Position numbers and translations under genes: made by a program. From Rubrobacter sp. (GTDB lineage: Bacteria > Actinomycetota > Rubrobacteria > Rubrobacterales > Rubrobacteraceae), in contig JADDPV010000014.1 in assembly GCA_016781705.1 (NCBI GenBank), positions 1-13,677 of the forward strand: DNA of 13,677 nucleotides, given 5' to 3'. Below, piece after piece: positions 7,978-13,677 of this stretch (position 1 is its first letter; each line of letters begins with the position of its first letter). A model generated the notes under the pieces. It made no database searches and was not told the origin of the DNA. It worked only from the letters and a program-made list of their open reading frames with translations.

Positions 7978-10479
7978 TCAACCGACCGCCAGCGGCGCCA
8001 CCCTCCCCCACCGATCCCCGACCTTGACCTCCACCTCCAGCGGCGGGTCGAGGTCGTAGGCCGCGACCATCCTCCCGGCGGCTAAGGCCCCGACCTCGTC
8101 CACGTTCCTCTCGTCCACGTCGAAGACCAGTTCGTCGTGGACCTGCATGAGCATGTCGGTCCCGAGGGGACGCAGGCGGGGCTGGAGGTCGATCATGGCC
8201 GTCTTGATAACGTCCGCCGCCGTCCCCTGCACGCGCGCGTTGAAAGCTATGCGCTCCCCGAGCTTGCGCACGTTCTTGTTGGTGTTCCGGAGCTCCGGTA
8301 CGTAGCGCCTGCGGCCGAAGAGCGTGGTCGCGTAACCCAACTCCTCCGCCTCCCGCAGCGTCTCCTCGATGAACTCCGTCACCTTCGGGTAACGCTCCAG
8401 GTAGCGTTTGATGTAGCGCTCGGCCTCCGCCGGATGCACGTTGCCGAGGCGCATCGCCAACCCGAAGCCCGAGATGCCGTAGAGGATGCCGAAGTTGACC
8501 ATTTTCGCCCGGCGCCTGAGCTCCGGGGTGACGCTCTCCATGCGCACGTCGAAGACCTCGGAGGCGGTGCGGGTGTGGATATCCTCGCCCTTCGCGAACG
8601 ACTCGACGAGCGCGGGCTCGCGGGTCATGTGCGCGAGGATGCGCAACTCTATCTGCGAGTAGTCGGCGATGACGAGCTTGCGGCCGGCCGAGGCGGTGAA
8701 GGCGTCCCGGATGCGCGCTCCCCTCTCCGTGCGGACCGGGATGTTTTGCAGGTTCGGCGAGTCGCTGGAGAGGCGGCCGGTGGCGGTCGTGGTCTGGTTG
8801 AGGGTGCTGTGGATGCGGCCGTCTTCTCCGATCAGCTTCACGAGGCCGTCTATGTACGTTCCCTTGAGTTTCGTCAGTTCGCGGTAGGCGATGATCTTGT
8901 CCGCTATCGGGTGCTCGATGGCGAGCTGCTGCAGGACCTTGGCGTCGGTGGAGTAGCCGGTCTTGGTCTTTCTGGCCGGGGGAATTCCCATCTCCTCGAA
9001 GAGGACCTCGCCGAGCTGCTTTGGGGAGCCGATGTTGAACGGATGGCCGACGGTCTCGTAGATGTCGGCCTCGAGTTCCTCGACGCGGCCTTCTATCTCC
9101 TCGCCGACCTCCTCGAGCGTCGAGACGTCCACCGGCATCCCGACCCGCTCTATCTCCCCGAGCACGTCCGCGAGCGGCAGCTCGACGTCGTAGTAGAGCC
9201 TCGCCAGGCCCATCTCCTCCATCTCCGCGTCGAGCTTCGGGACGAGCGCGTGGATCCAGGCCGCCCGGCGCGCCGCATCGGCGACCTTCGGGTCCTCGTG
9301 CGCCACCTCGACCTCCGCCAACCCCCGCTCGGACGCGAGCGCGCCCAACTCGTAGCTCCCGAGCCCCGGCTTCACCAGGTACCCGGCGAGGTACGTGTCG
9401 AAGCTCGCCCCGCGCACGCCCAATTGCTTCGCGTCGTGTACCTCCAGGTGCCCCTCCGGCAGCCCCTCCGAGAGCCTCACCTCCCCCTCCGAGACGGCGA
9501 CGCACCAGCGACCATCACCGACCGGTGAGGCGCCGGCGGGCTCGAAGGAGAGCTCGGGCGGCTCCTCGGAGACGTGGACTTCGAGCTTCTCGACGGGCGG
9601 AAGTTCCTCGTCCCCGAGGACCGGCAGCGCAGCGAGGCGCGGTTCCAGGCTGCGGAACTCGTAGCGCCGAAACACGTCCCGTATCCCCGGCGTGACCCCC
9701 TCGAAGTGGAGAGCGTCCCTGTCGAACTCCACCGGCGCGTCGAAGCGCATCCGCGCGAGCTCCAGCGAGACCAACGCGCTCTCGCGTCCCTCCTCCAGCT
9801 TCTTGCGCGTCCCCTTGGCTTTGACGGCGTCCAGGTTCTCGTACAGATTCTCGACCGTCCCGAACTGTTGCAGTAGGTTCGCCGCGCCCTTCGGGCCGAT
9901 GCCCTTCACGCCGGGGATGTTGTCCGAGGGGTCGCCGGTGAGGGCCTTGTAGTCCGGGATCTGCTCGGGACTGACCCCGTACTCCTCGACGACCTCGTCG
10001 CGGCCGTACGCCTTCGTCTCAGAGACGCCCCGGGTCGTCCTCAACACCTTCACGCTTCCGTCCACCAGCTGCATCGCGTCCTGGTCGCCGGTGACGATCA
10101 TCAACTCCACGTCATCGGGGATGCGTTTGCTCAGGGTCGCCAGCACGTCGTCGGCCTCGAAGCCCTCGGCGCGAACGGCGGGGATGTTCATGGCTTCGAG
10201 GATCTCGTCGAGGTGGTCGAGTTGCGCCTTCAGCTCCTCGGGCATGGAGGATCTATGAGCCTTGTACTCCGGGAAGATTTCCATCCGGAACTGGGGCTTG
10301 CCACCGTCCCACACAACCCCGATCCCGACGTCCTCCCCCTCGTCGAGCAGCTTCAAGACCATGCTCGTGAAGCCGTAGAGGGCGTTGGTCGGCAGGCCCG
10401 TGGAGGTGGAGATGCTCTGCGGCAACGCGTAGAACGCCCGGTAGAGTAAAGAGTAGCCATCGATCAAGAAAACGCGCAT
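7978..10479 (-). CDS. polA: DNA polymerase I
   Basis: Fills repair gaps and removes RNA primers. 833 residues. The 5' nuclease domain (1 to about 285) shows VFLIDGYSLLYRAFYALP, GFEADDVLATL, IVTGDQDAMQLV and TGDPSDNIPGVKGIGPKGA. The middle (about 290-430) corresponds to the 3'-5' exonuclease domain but lacks the DTE and other catalytic acidic motifs, so proofreading is predicted absent, as in Taq and many actinobacterial enzymes. The polymerase domain has motif A VIADYSQIELR (Asp 606), motif B RRRAKMVNFGILYG (about 655-668) and motif C QVHDELVF (His 781, Asp 782, Glu 783). The ATG start is canonical. The TATAAT box is 8 bases upstream, leaving little or no leader. First gene of the polA-rpsA-coaE block. 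Confidence 0.97.
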   Translation of the reverse strand: MRVFLIDGYSLLYRAFYALPQSISTSTGLPTNALYGFTSMVLKLLDEGEDVGIGVVWDGGKPQFRMEIFPEYKAHRSSMPEELKAQLDHLDEILEAMNIPAVRAEGFEADDVLATLSKRIPDDVELMIVTGDQDAMQLVDGSVKVLRTTRGVSETKAYGRDEVVEEYGVSPEQIPDYKALTGDPSDNIPGVKGIGPKGAANLLQQFGTVENLYENLDAVKAKGTRKKLEEGRESALVSLELARMRFDAPVEFDRDALHFEGVTPGIRDVFRRYEFRSLEPRLAALPVLGDEELPPVEKLEVHVSEEPPELSFEPAGASPVGDGRWCVAVSEGEVRLSEGLPEGHLEVHDAKQLGVRGASFDTYLAGYLVKPGLGSYELGALASERGLAEVEVAHEDPKVADAARRAAWIHALVPKLDAEMEEMGLARLYYDVELPLADVLGEIERVGMPVDVSTLEEVGEEIEGRVEELEADIYETVGHPFNIGSPKQLGEVLFEEMGIPPARKTKTGYSTDAKVLQQLAIEHPIADKIIAYRELTKLKGTYIDGLVKLIGEDGRIHSTLNQTTTATGRLSSDSPNLQNIPVRTERGARIRDAFTASAGRKLVIADYSQIELRILAHMTREPALVESFAKGEDIHTRTASEVFDVRMESVTPELRRRAKMVNFGILYGISGFGLAMRLGNVHPAEAERYIKRYLERYPKVTEFIEETLREAEELGYATTLFGRRRYVPELRNTNKNVRKLGERIAFNARVQGTAADVIKTAMIDLQPRLRPLGTDMLMQVHDELVFDVDERNVDEVGALAAGRMVAAYDLDPPLEVEVKVGDRWGRVAPLAVG

Positions 10480-10487
10480 TCGCTCTT

Positions 10488-10493
10488 ATTATA
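10488..10493 (-). promoter_or_regulatory. -10 box of a probably leaderless polA promoter
   Basis: TATAAT on the minus strand ends 8 bases before the polA ATG (AAGAGCGA between). A transcript beginning 6-9 bases after the box would start at or beside the AUG, and no ribosome site fits in the gap. No clear -35 was found. Confidence 0.6.
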
Positions 10494-10543
10494 CCGGACA
10501 GCCGCGCGGGTGCAGCGTTCGCGTTTACCGGCGCTGCGTACTC

Positions 10544-10568
10544 CCCCGGCTGTCGGCGACTGCCGGGG
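10544..10568 (-). terminator. Hairpin after the phosphatase gene
   Basis: CCCCGGC and GCCGGGG pair, followed inward by one T-T mismatch and GTC/GAC around a three-base loop. It begins five bases after the phosphatase stop, on the polA side. There is no T-run, so termination is only suggested by position. Confidence 0.45.
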
Positions 10569-10572
10569 CCCT

Positions 10573-11370
10573 CTAACGACCCGAGATCGCGCTCCTGGAA
10601 GGAGTGCCCCGGAGGACCTCCAGGGCCGCAGCATAGGAGTTCTGCGGGCGGTTGTCGTCCATCGGCACGACGGTGAGATGGCCGGCGCCGCGCCGAGCGA
10701 CCACCGCCAGGGCAGGGTCGTTGGTGTCCATGACGGCCACGGTCGGGATGCCGGCCGCGACCGCCGCCCCCGCGAAACCGTGGTCCGCAACGACGAGGTC
10801 CACGGTCAGGTCCGCCGCGCCGGCCTCCTCCAGGATGCGCCGCATGGGAGCAGGGTCGTGGGTGTGGCGCAGGCTCGCCCCGTCACCCACGGCCGCTACA
10901 GGGCCGATCCAATCTAGCGGCGGTTCACCGTCGTCGGGCCGAATGCGCGGCTCCGTTACCAGCGTCTCTCCCCCCAGTTCTTCGAACCACCGGGCGAGGC
11001 CGAGATAGTAGACGAGCAGGGCGCCAGGGTGGCCCGTGGCGAAGACGGTCCGTGCCCCGTCCCTCGCGGCGGCGCTTATGCGCTCGCCGGCCTCCAGGAG
11101 ACTCCGGGCCGTGCGCTCCGGATCTATGCAGCCGCGGTCGGCGTTCTCCTCCCGGTCGGGTGGGTTCCCGATCTGAGCGGCCACGGCGCCGTACGCCTCG
11201 TCGTAGCTCACGCCGCGCAGGAGTCTTTGCATCCCGAAGGTAGTGCTCGGGTCCTCTTCGAGGAGCATCTGTATCTTGTCGAGGTTGCCCCGGGCGCCGT
11301 GCGAGGTATTGGTCCCGGCCACGCCCGCAGCGAGGAGCCGCTCAGCGTGTCTGGCTATGGACTTCTCCAC
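10573..11370 (-). CDS. Phosphatase-family protein (PF15698-like)
   Basis: Resembles an actinobacterial family of about 270 residues annotated as phosphatase; the physiological substrate is not known to me. Motifs in order (numbered from GTG 11370): TVFATGHPGALL (from 109), GASLRHTHDPAPM (about 164-176), DLVVADHGFAGAA (about 191-203), VAVMDTNDPALA (211-222) and VVPMDDNRPQNSYAA (from 234). The repeated His/Asp motifs suggest a metal site. The start is unsure: GTG 11370 lacks a ribosome site, a TTG at 11454 is in frame but its extra residues look foreign, and homologous sequence seems to begin a little upstream of the GTG. The 5' end abuts the integrase relic, so the original start may have been lost. 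Transcribed toward polA but separated by a hairpin. Confidence 0.7.
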   Translation of the reverse strand: MEKSIARHAERLLAAGVAGTNTSHGARGNLDKIQMLLEEDPSTTFGMQRLLRGVSYDEAYGAVAAQIGNPPDREENADRGCIDPERTARSLLEAGERISAAARDGARTVFATGHPGALLVYYLGLARWFEELGGETLVTEPRIRPDDGEPPLDWIGPVAAVGDGASLRHTHDPAPMRRILEEAGAADLTVDLVVADHGFAGAAVAAGIPTVAVMDTNDPALAVVARRGAGHLTVVPMDDNRPQNSYAAALEVLRGTPSRSAISGR

Positions 11371-11532
11371 GAGGAGCGAGTTTAGCAGAGGAGCTGGCCG
11401 GAGGAGCGTCGTGCGTTGCCTCCGGTCGCCCGTCCGTTCGCACAGCTCCGCCAAACAGTCGCGCAGGGCCGCGACAATGTGGTCCTGAGGGCTCTCGCCC
11501 TAACCGAGGCGTCCGAGTTCGTATCGGGAGAC

Positions 11533-11694
11533 TCGCCTAAACCGACCGTCCAGGAGCTACTCGGACACGCCACCATCACCATCACTCTCGACACCTACTC
11601 GCACGTGCTTCCCGGTATAGGCGGAGGAGCGGCAGACGCCATAGGCGAAGCCTTGCGCAGACGCTACTGCTGCCAAGTCTCGGTCTGCCAATAG
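11533..11694 (+). pseudogene. Tyrosine recombinase (integrase), C-terminal remnant
   Basis: The frame reads SPKPTVQELLGHATITITLD, then TYSHVLPGIGGGAADAIGEAL and a stop at 11692-11694. This is the last part of a phage-type tyrosine recombinase: LLGH carries the second catalytic His and TYSH the nucleophile Tyr. The R-x-x... box (DLRHT) and everything upstream are missing; the DNA to the left is the 5' end of the divergent phosphatase gene. The integrase end points toward the tRNA-Phe half 43 bases away, the usual int-att arrangement of integrative elements. It is non-functional as it stands. Confidence 0.85.
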
Positions 11695-11706
11695 TTAAGG
11701 ATTCAG

Positions 11707-11742
11707 CTTTTCCTGCGTTTTCCAGGATTTTGTCGAGTGGCG
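11707..11742 (+). repeat. Att-flanking repeat, copy 1
   Basis: CTTTTCCTGCGTTTTCCAGG followed by ATTTTGTCGAGTGGCG. A related sequence lies at 11819-11856 in the same orientation on the other side of the tRNA half. Could be integrase arm sites or a duplicated att edge. Confidence 0.5.
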
Positions 11743-11780
11743 GGACCCGGACTCGAACCGGGGACACCATGATTTTCAGT
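11738..11780 (-). other. 3' half of tRNA-Phe(GAA): relic attachment site
   Basis: On the minus strand: ACTGAAAATC with anticodon loop CTGAAAA (anticodon GAA at 11777-11775), GGTGTC variable region, T arm CCCGG-TTCGAGT-CCGGG, acceptor strand TCCCGCC and discriminator A. There is no D arm or matching GGCGGGA acceptor strand upstream; homology stops just before the anticodon loop. This is what remains at the far end of an element integrated into a tRNA 3' end, and it is not a functional tRNA. Its orientation puts the element side on the right (above 11780). Confidence 0.85.
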
Positions 11781-11818
11781 TGGATATCCTGGGTTCCAGG
11801 TCGTCCTTATGTGTCCAC

Positions 11819-11856
11819 CTTTTCCGCGTTTTTGCAGGCATTTTGTTGCTGTGGCG
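11819..11856 (+). repeat. Att-flanking repeat, copy 2
   Basis: CTTTTCCGCGTTTTTGCAGG then CATTTTGTTGCTGTGGCG, roughly three-quarters identical to 11707-11742 with two small gaps. Confidence 0.5.
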
Positions 11857-11895
11857 ATCGCTTTTGTCCGCCGCGTGCCGTTGTGTACCAGCCCC

Positions 11896-11917
11896 GTTGC
11901 AGTACGGTTGCAGTACG
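11896..11917 (+). repeat. Tandem 11-bp repeat GTTGCAGTACG x2
   Basis: Two perfect adjacent copies of GTTGCAGTACG. Position beside the att relic suggests a protein-binding site such as an integrase arm or excisionase site; this is inference. Confidence 0.7.
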
Positions 11918-11975
11918 CCGTGCCGGTGAATCGGAGACTTGGTGGCCGGGGCTGCGGCAGACGAGACGACGCAGG

Positions 11976-12602
11976 TCACCAGTCGTTCTCTTTGAGCCAC
12001 TCGGCGACGCAGGTGGTGTAGTCGTTAAAGATGAGGTCGTCGGGGTCTAGCTGAGACCTGCGGCACAACTCGGGGAGCTCCTCCTGAAACAGACCGTACC
12101 GCTCGACCATTCTTCTCGCGCCGGGGATAAGGACGTCGGCTATCGTCGGGGAGCTGCTGAGCCAGTTGCGCACCTGCCTTATGGCGATTTCGGGGTCGCC
12201 GTCGTGGGACTTGATGTCCTGACCGGCGATGTCGGAGATGAACTTCTGGTAGTGGTAGGGCTCCCGATCGAGGATCAGAGAGTGTTTTCTTTGCTGCTTC
12301 GGGCTTCCAAACCTGGTGGCGCCGAGGAACAGGCCAAGCTCCAGCGGCATGTTGAAGCGGGGCAGGTTGTTGGCACGATCAAGTTCGGTGCGGGAGATGT
12401 CGTGGATGCCGTAGCGGCACTCCCGGATCAACTCGACGATGTTCTCGATCCTGACGCAGCCGGAGTCGTCGATCTCTAGGGCGCAGCGGGCCTGGAAGCC
12501 GCAGTCGTGCACGACGAAGACCAGGGCGTCGAGCATCTGCCGTTACTCCGGGTCGAACGGGCAGTTGATGAAGACATCATAGTCGTACCTTTGCGCCGCC
12601 AT
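11976..12602 (-). pseudogene. TIR / nucleoside-deoxyribosyltransferase-like protein, nonsense at codon 20
   Basis: From ATG 12602 the frame reads MAAQRYDYDVFINCPFDPE, TAA (12545-12543), RQ, then an open frame of 186 codons. VFINCPFDPE, HDCGFQARCALEIDD, ECRYGIHDISRTELD, RFNMPLELGLFLGA (about 82-95, acidic Glu 88), YHYQKFISDIAGQDI and FNDYTTCVAEWL are patterns of a family of unnamed bacterial proteins that I place in the TIR / nucleoside 2-deoxyribosyltransferase-like fold, i.e. possible NAD- or nucleotide-cleaving effectors. Function is inference. The TAA replaces what is probably Tyr (DPEYR). The first strand (VFINCPFDP) is cut off, although ATG 12536, 6 bases after the stop, could restart translation. 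The 44-aa gene lies 51 bases upstream on the same strand, so the pair looks like an operon. Confidence 0.65.
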
Positions 12603-12653
12603 GACGGCATTCTATGCAATCGGAGGGAAGATGCCCGCTAGGTAAGGGGAGCG

Positions 12654-12788
12654 CTACCCCTTGACGACGTAACGGCCGGAAGCCGCTGCGCGCTCTTTTC
12701 TGATCTGCTTGGCGGCAGAGCGTACTTTGCTGGGCTTCACGGTGCCCGATCTGGCCGAGCTCTTTATGGTCCTTCGCGCCTTGGACAT
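12654..12788 (-). CDS. Small basic protein (44 aa), partner of the TIR/NDT-like gene
   Basis: MSKARRTIKSSARSGTVKPS, then KVRSAAKQIRKERAAASGRY, then VVKG and TAG. It is very basic (Lys/Arg about a third), has no hydrophobic segment, and looks largely helical; nucleic-acid binding or an antitoxin-like role is possible but not shown. The ATG at 12788 is preceded by CTGGAGGCAGG, a good though slightly distant ribosome site. It is the first gene of the putative two-gene operon and is intact. A hairpin (AAGGGG/CCCCTT, 7-base loop) spans its stop codon. I do not recognise a named family. Confidence 0.55.
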   Translation of the reverse strand: MSKARRTIKSSARSGTVKPSKVRSAAKQIRKERAAASGRYVVKG

Positions 12789-12838
12789 TGGTTCGCCTGC
12801 CTCCAGAGCACGCTAGGTGTCTACTTCTTACCAGACAG

Positions 12839-12844
12839 ATTGTA
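12839..12844 (-). promoter_or_regulatory. Candidate -10 box of the 44-aa/TIR-like operon
   Basis: TACAAT on the minus strand, 50 bases before the ATG at 12788. The -35 is not convincing. Confidence 0.3.
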
Positions 12845-13157
12845 CTCGCTCGGCGGAACGTGCGCGAGGGCGACTCCGGTACTCGAAGCGTCTGGGAGCT
12901 ACGCGAGCTTTCCCGGTATCGAGTTCGATTCCAGGAGGTCAATCGACTGCCAGGCGAGGTCGGTCGCCCTGTTCGTCTCCCTGCAGGAGAAGAACCTGCT
13001 CGAGGAGCCGCTCTCCGGCACGGGCGCTTTCGTGCATCTGCTCGACAGCGGCGGGCCGAACGGACTGTCCCCCGCGCAAAGATAAACCTGAATTCTTCGA
13101 CCTTCTCGTCGGCCGACATGCTCACCCAACCGGCGCTATATGGCCGCAAAGGGCTTG
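12845..13157. other. No recognisable gene
   Basis: Several overlapping open frames on both strands, none with a ribosome site or a family I know. On the minus strand a frame from 13119 begins MSADEKVEEFRFIFARG; with one frameshift it would continue as SVRPAAVEQMHESARAGERL, a plausible helical protein, before a TGA. It may be a decayed gene. Confidence 0.3.
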
Positions 13158-13481
13158 CTACCTCACCGAGTACACGTAGGATCGCCCTTCTTTAACGACA
13201 GAGGCGTGGCCGAGGGCCACGGCGGCGAGTAGGACGTACTGGCCCGAGTACCTCAGCTTGTCGCCGTAGGTGTAGGGAAGTTTGAAGCGTTCGGCGACGG
13301 GTTCGAGGAGGTCTCCGGCCTGCTCCGCGGTGACGCGCCGTCCTTTCATCCGGTCGCGCAGGTAGGAGACGGCTTCCTGGCGAACCCTGCACTCGTAGCG
13401 CTGACCTCGGCGGTTTTCGCCCGCGACGAGGTACGATCCACCGTCTTCGTACCAAACTAGGCCAAGAATAGCGCAACGCAT
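13158..13481 (-). CDS. Hypothetical protein, 107 aa
   Basis: I do not recognise it. From ATG 13481: MRCAILGLVWYEDGGSYLVA, a Cys/Arg-rich strand (RGQRYECRVRQEAVSYLRD), a helix (RRVTAEQAGDLLEPVAERF), KLPYTYGDKLRYSGQYVLLA and a final VKEGRSYVYSVR. The mix looks like a small soluble alpha/beta protein; a C-terminal winged-helix-like shape is possible. The frame stays open to ATG 13616, but the extra 45 residues look like non-coding sequence; neither start has a clear ribosome site. It is transcribed away from the transposase-like gene to its right. Confidence 0.5.
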   Translation of the reverse strand: MRCAILGLVWYEDGGSYLVAGENRRGQRYECRVRQEAVSYLRDRMKGRRVTAEQAGDLLEPVAERFKLPYTYGDKLRYSGQYVLLAAVALGHASVVKEGRSYVYSVR

Positions 13482-13596
13482 GGCTGCAGCCGAGCTTGGC
13501 AGAAACGACGAAAGGTCTTGGGCCGCTCTGGCTGGCCGGAAAGTCCTGCACCTGGCATCCCCTTCCAGCCCACACGCCACTCTGGAGGGGAGGAGC

Positions 13597-13677
13597 ATGG
13601 GGATGGAAAGGCGCACAGGAGAAGGCGCTTAGACCCGACCGACGACTGGGAGGAGCAACTGGAGCTGCTGTGCGACT
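13597..13677 (+). pseudogene. Transposase-like gene, 5' end, frameshifted, cut by window edge
   Basis: A purine-rich ribosome site (GGAGGGGAGGAG) precedes ATG 13597 and ATG 13603, but that frame stops at TAG after MGMERRTGEGA. The neighbouring frame reads RRRRLDPTDDWEEQLELLCD to the window end. LDPTDDWxQLxLLC is the start of a family of HTH/integrase-core transposases common in such actinobacteria. That frame has no start codon after the ribosome site, so a one-base frameshift near 13620 (or a sequence error) is likely. The rest lies outside the window. Confidence 0.5.

Noticed and set aside
5867..8059. Plus-strand open frame of 730 codons opposite coaE and rpsA
   Set aside because: It is the mirror of two certain genes in very GC-rich DNA, has Leu/Val/Asp-rich composition of antisense frames and no family motifs.
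8137..9528. Plus-strand frame of 463 codons and a minus-strand alternative frame (7973-9505) within polA
   Set aside because: Both are shadows of polA, whose motifs cover the whole length in one frame.
11738..11820. Complete tRNA-Phe gene
   Set aside because: No D arm and no GGCGGGA acceptor strand on the 5' side; similarity stops just before the anticodon loop.
11730..12050. Plus-strand frame beginning MSSGGTRTRTGDTMIFS
   Set aside because: This peptide is the familiar spurious translation of the reverse of tRNA sequence; here it comes from the tRNA-Phe half.
12577..13149. Minus-strand frame of 190 codons
   Set aside because: Arg/Ser-rich, overlaps the better supported 44-aa gene in another frame, and has no motif.

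Overview
The window is high-GC actinobacterial chromosome. Its core carries polA, rpsA, coaE and uvrB in the same order and strand as in other Actinobacteria such as Mycobacterium. Protein style, very high GC, GTG/TTG starts and a leaderless-looking polA promoter suggest a deep-branching actinobacterium of the Rubrobacter type. That genus-level guess is inference only.

Core, about 2.58-11.4 kb, almost all on the minus strand. Reading right to left it holds a PF15698-type phosphatase, polA (TATAAT box 8 bases before its ATG), rpsA (own TATAAT box), coaE, and a lytic transglycosylase that overlaps coaE by 32 bases if its ideal ribosome binding site is believed. A plus-strand DoxX-family pseudogene follows, then uvrB. 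Together these serve DNA repair and replication, translation, CoA synthesis and wall remodelling. A perfect 16-bp inverted repeat has the coaE ATG in its 5-base loop.

Left flank, 1-2.58 kb, looks like accessory or decaying DNA. It has a PIN-domain (VapC-like) pseudogene, a predicted DEDDy 3'-5' exonuclease of the YprB/RNase_H_2 type, a DUF2283 protein, a membrane-anchored or secreted protein of unknown function, and a detached, nonsense-mutated copy of the last ~25 codons of uvrB. The true uvrB 3' end lies about 0.75 kb away in the same orientation.

Right flank, 11.4-13.68 kb, is a relic of a mobile element. It has the C-terminal end of a tyrosine recombinase, then the 3' half of a tRNA-Phe(GAA) gene with no 5' half (an att-site relic), then short repeats. 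Beyond lies a two-gene minus-strand cassette: a 44-residue basic protein and a protein resembling the TIR / nucleoside-deoxyribosyltransferase-like fold, broken by one TAA at codon 20. A stretch without a recognisable gene follows, then a small hypothetical gene, and the frameshifted 5' end of a transposase-like gene runs off the right edge.

The best candidate for an undescribed system is the 44-aa + TIR/NDT-like pair beside the att relic. Calls rest on reading motifs by eye; no database search was possible.
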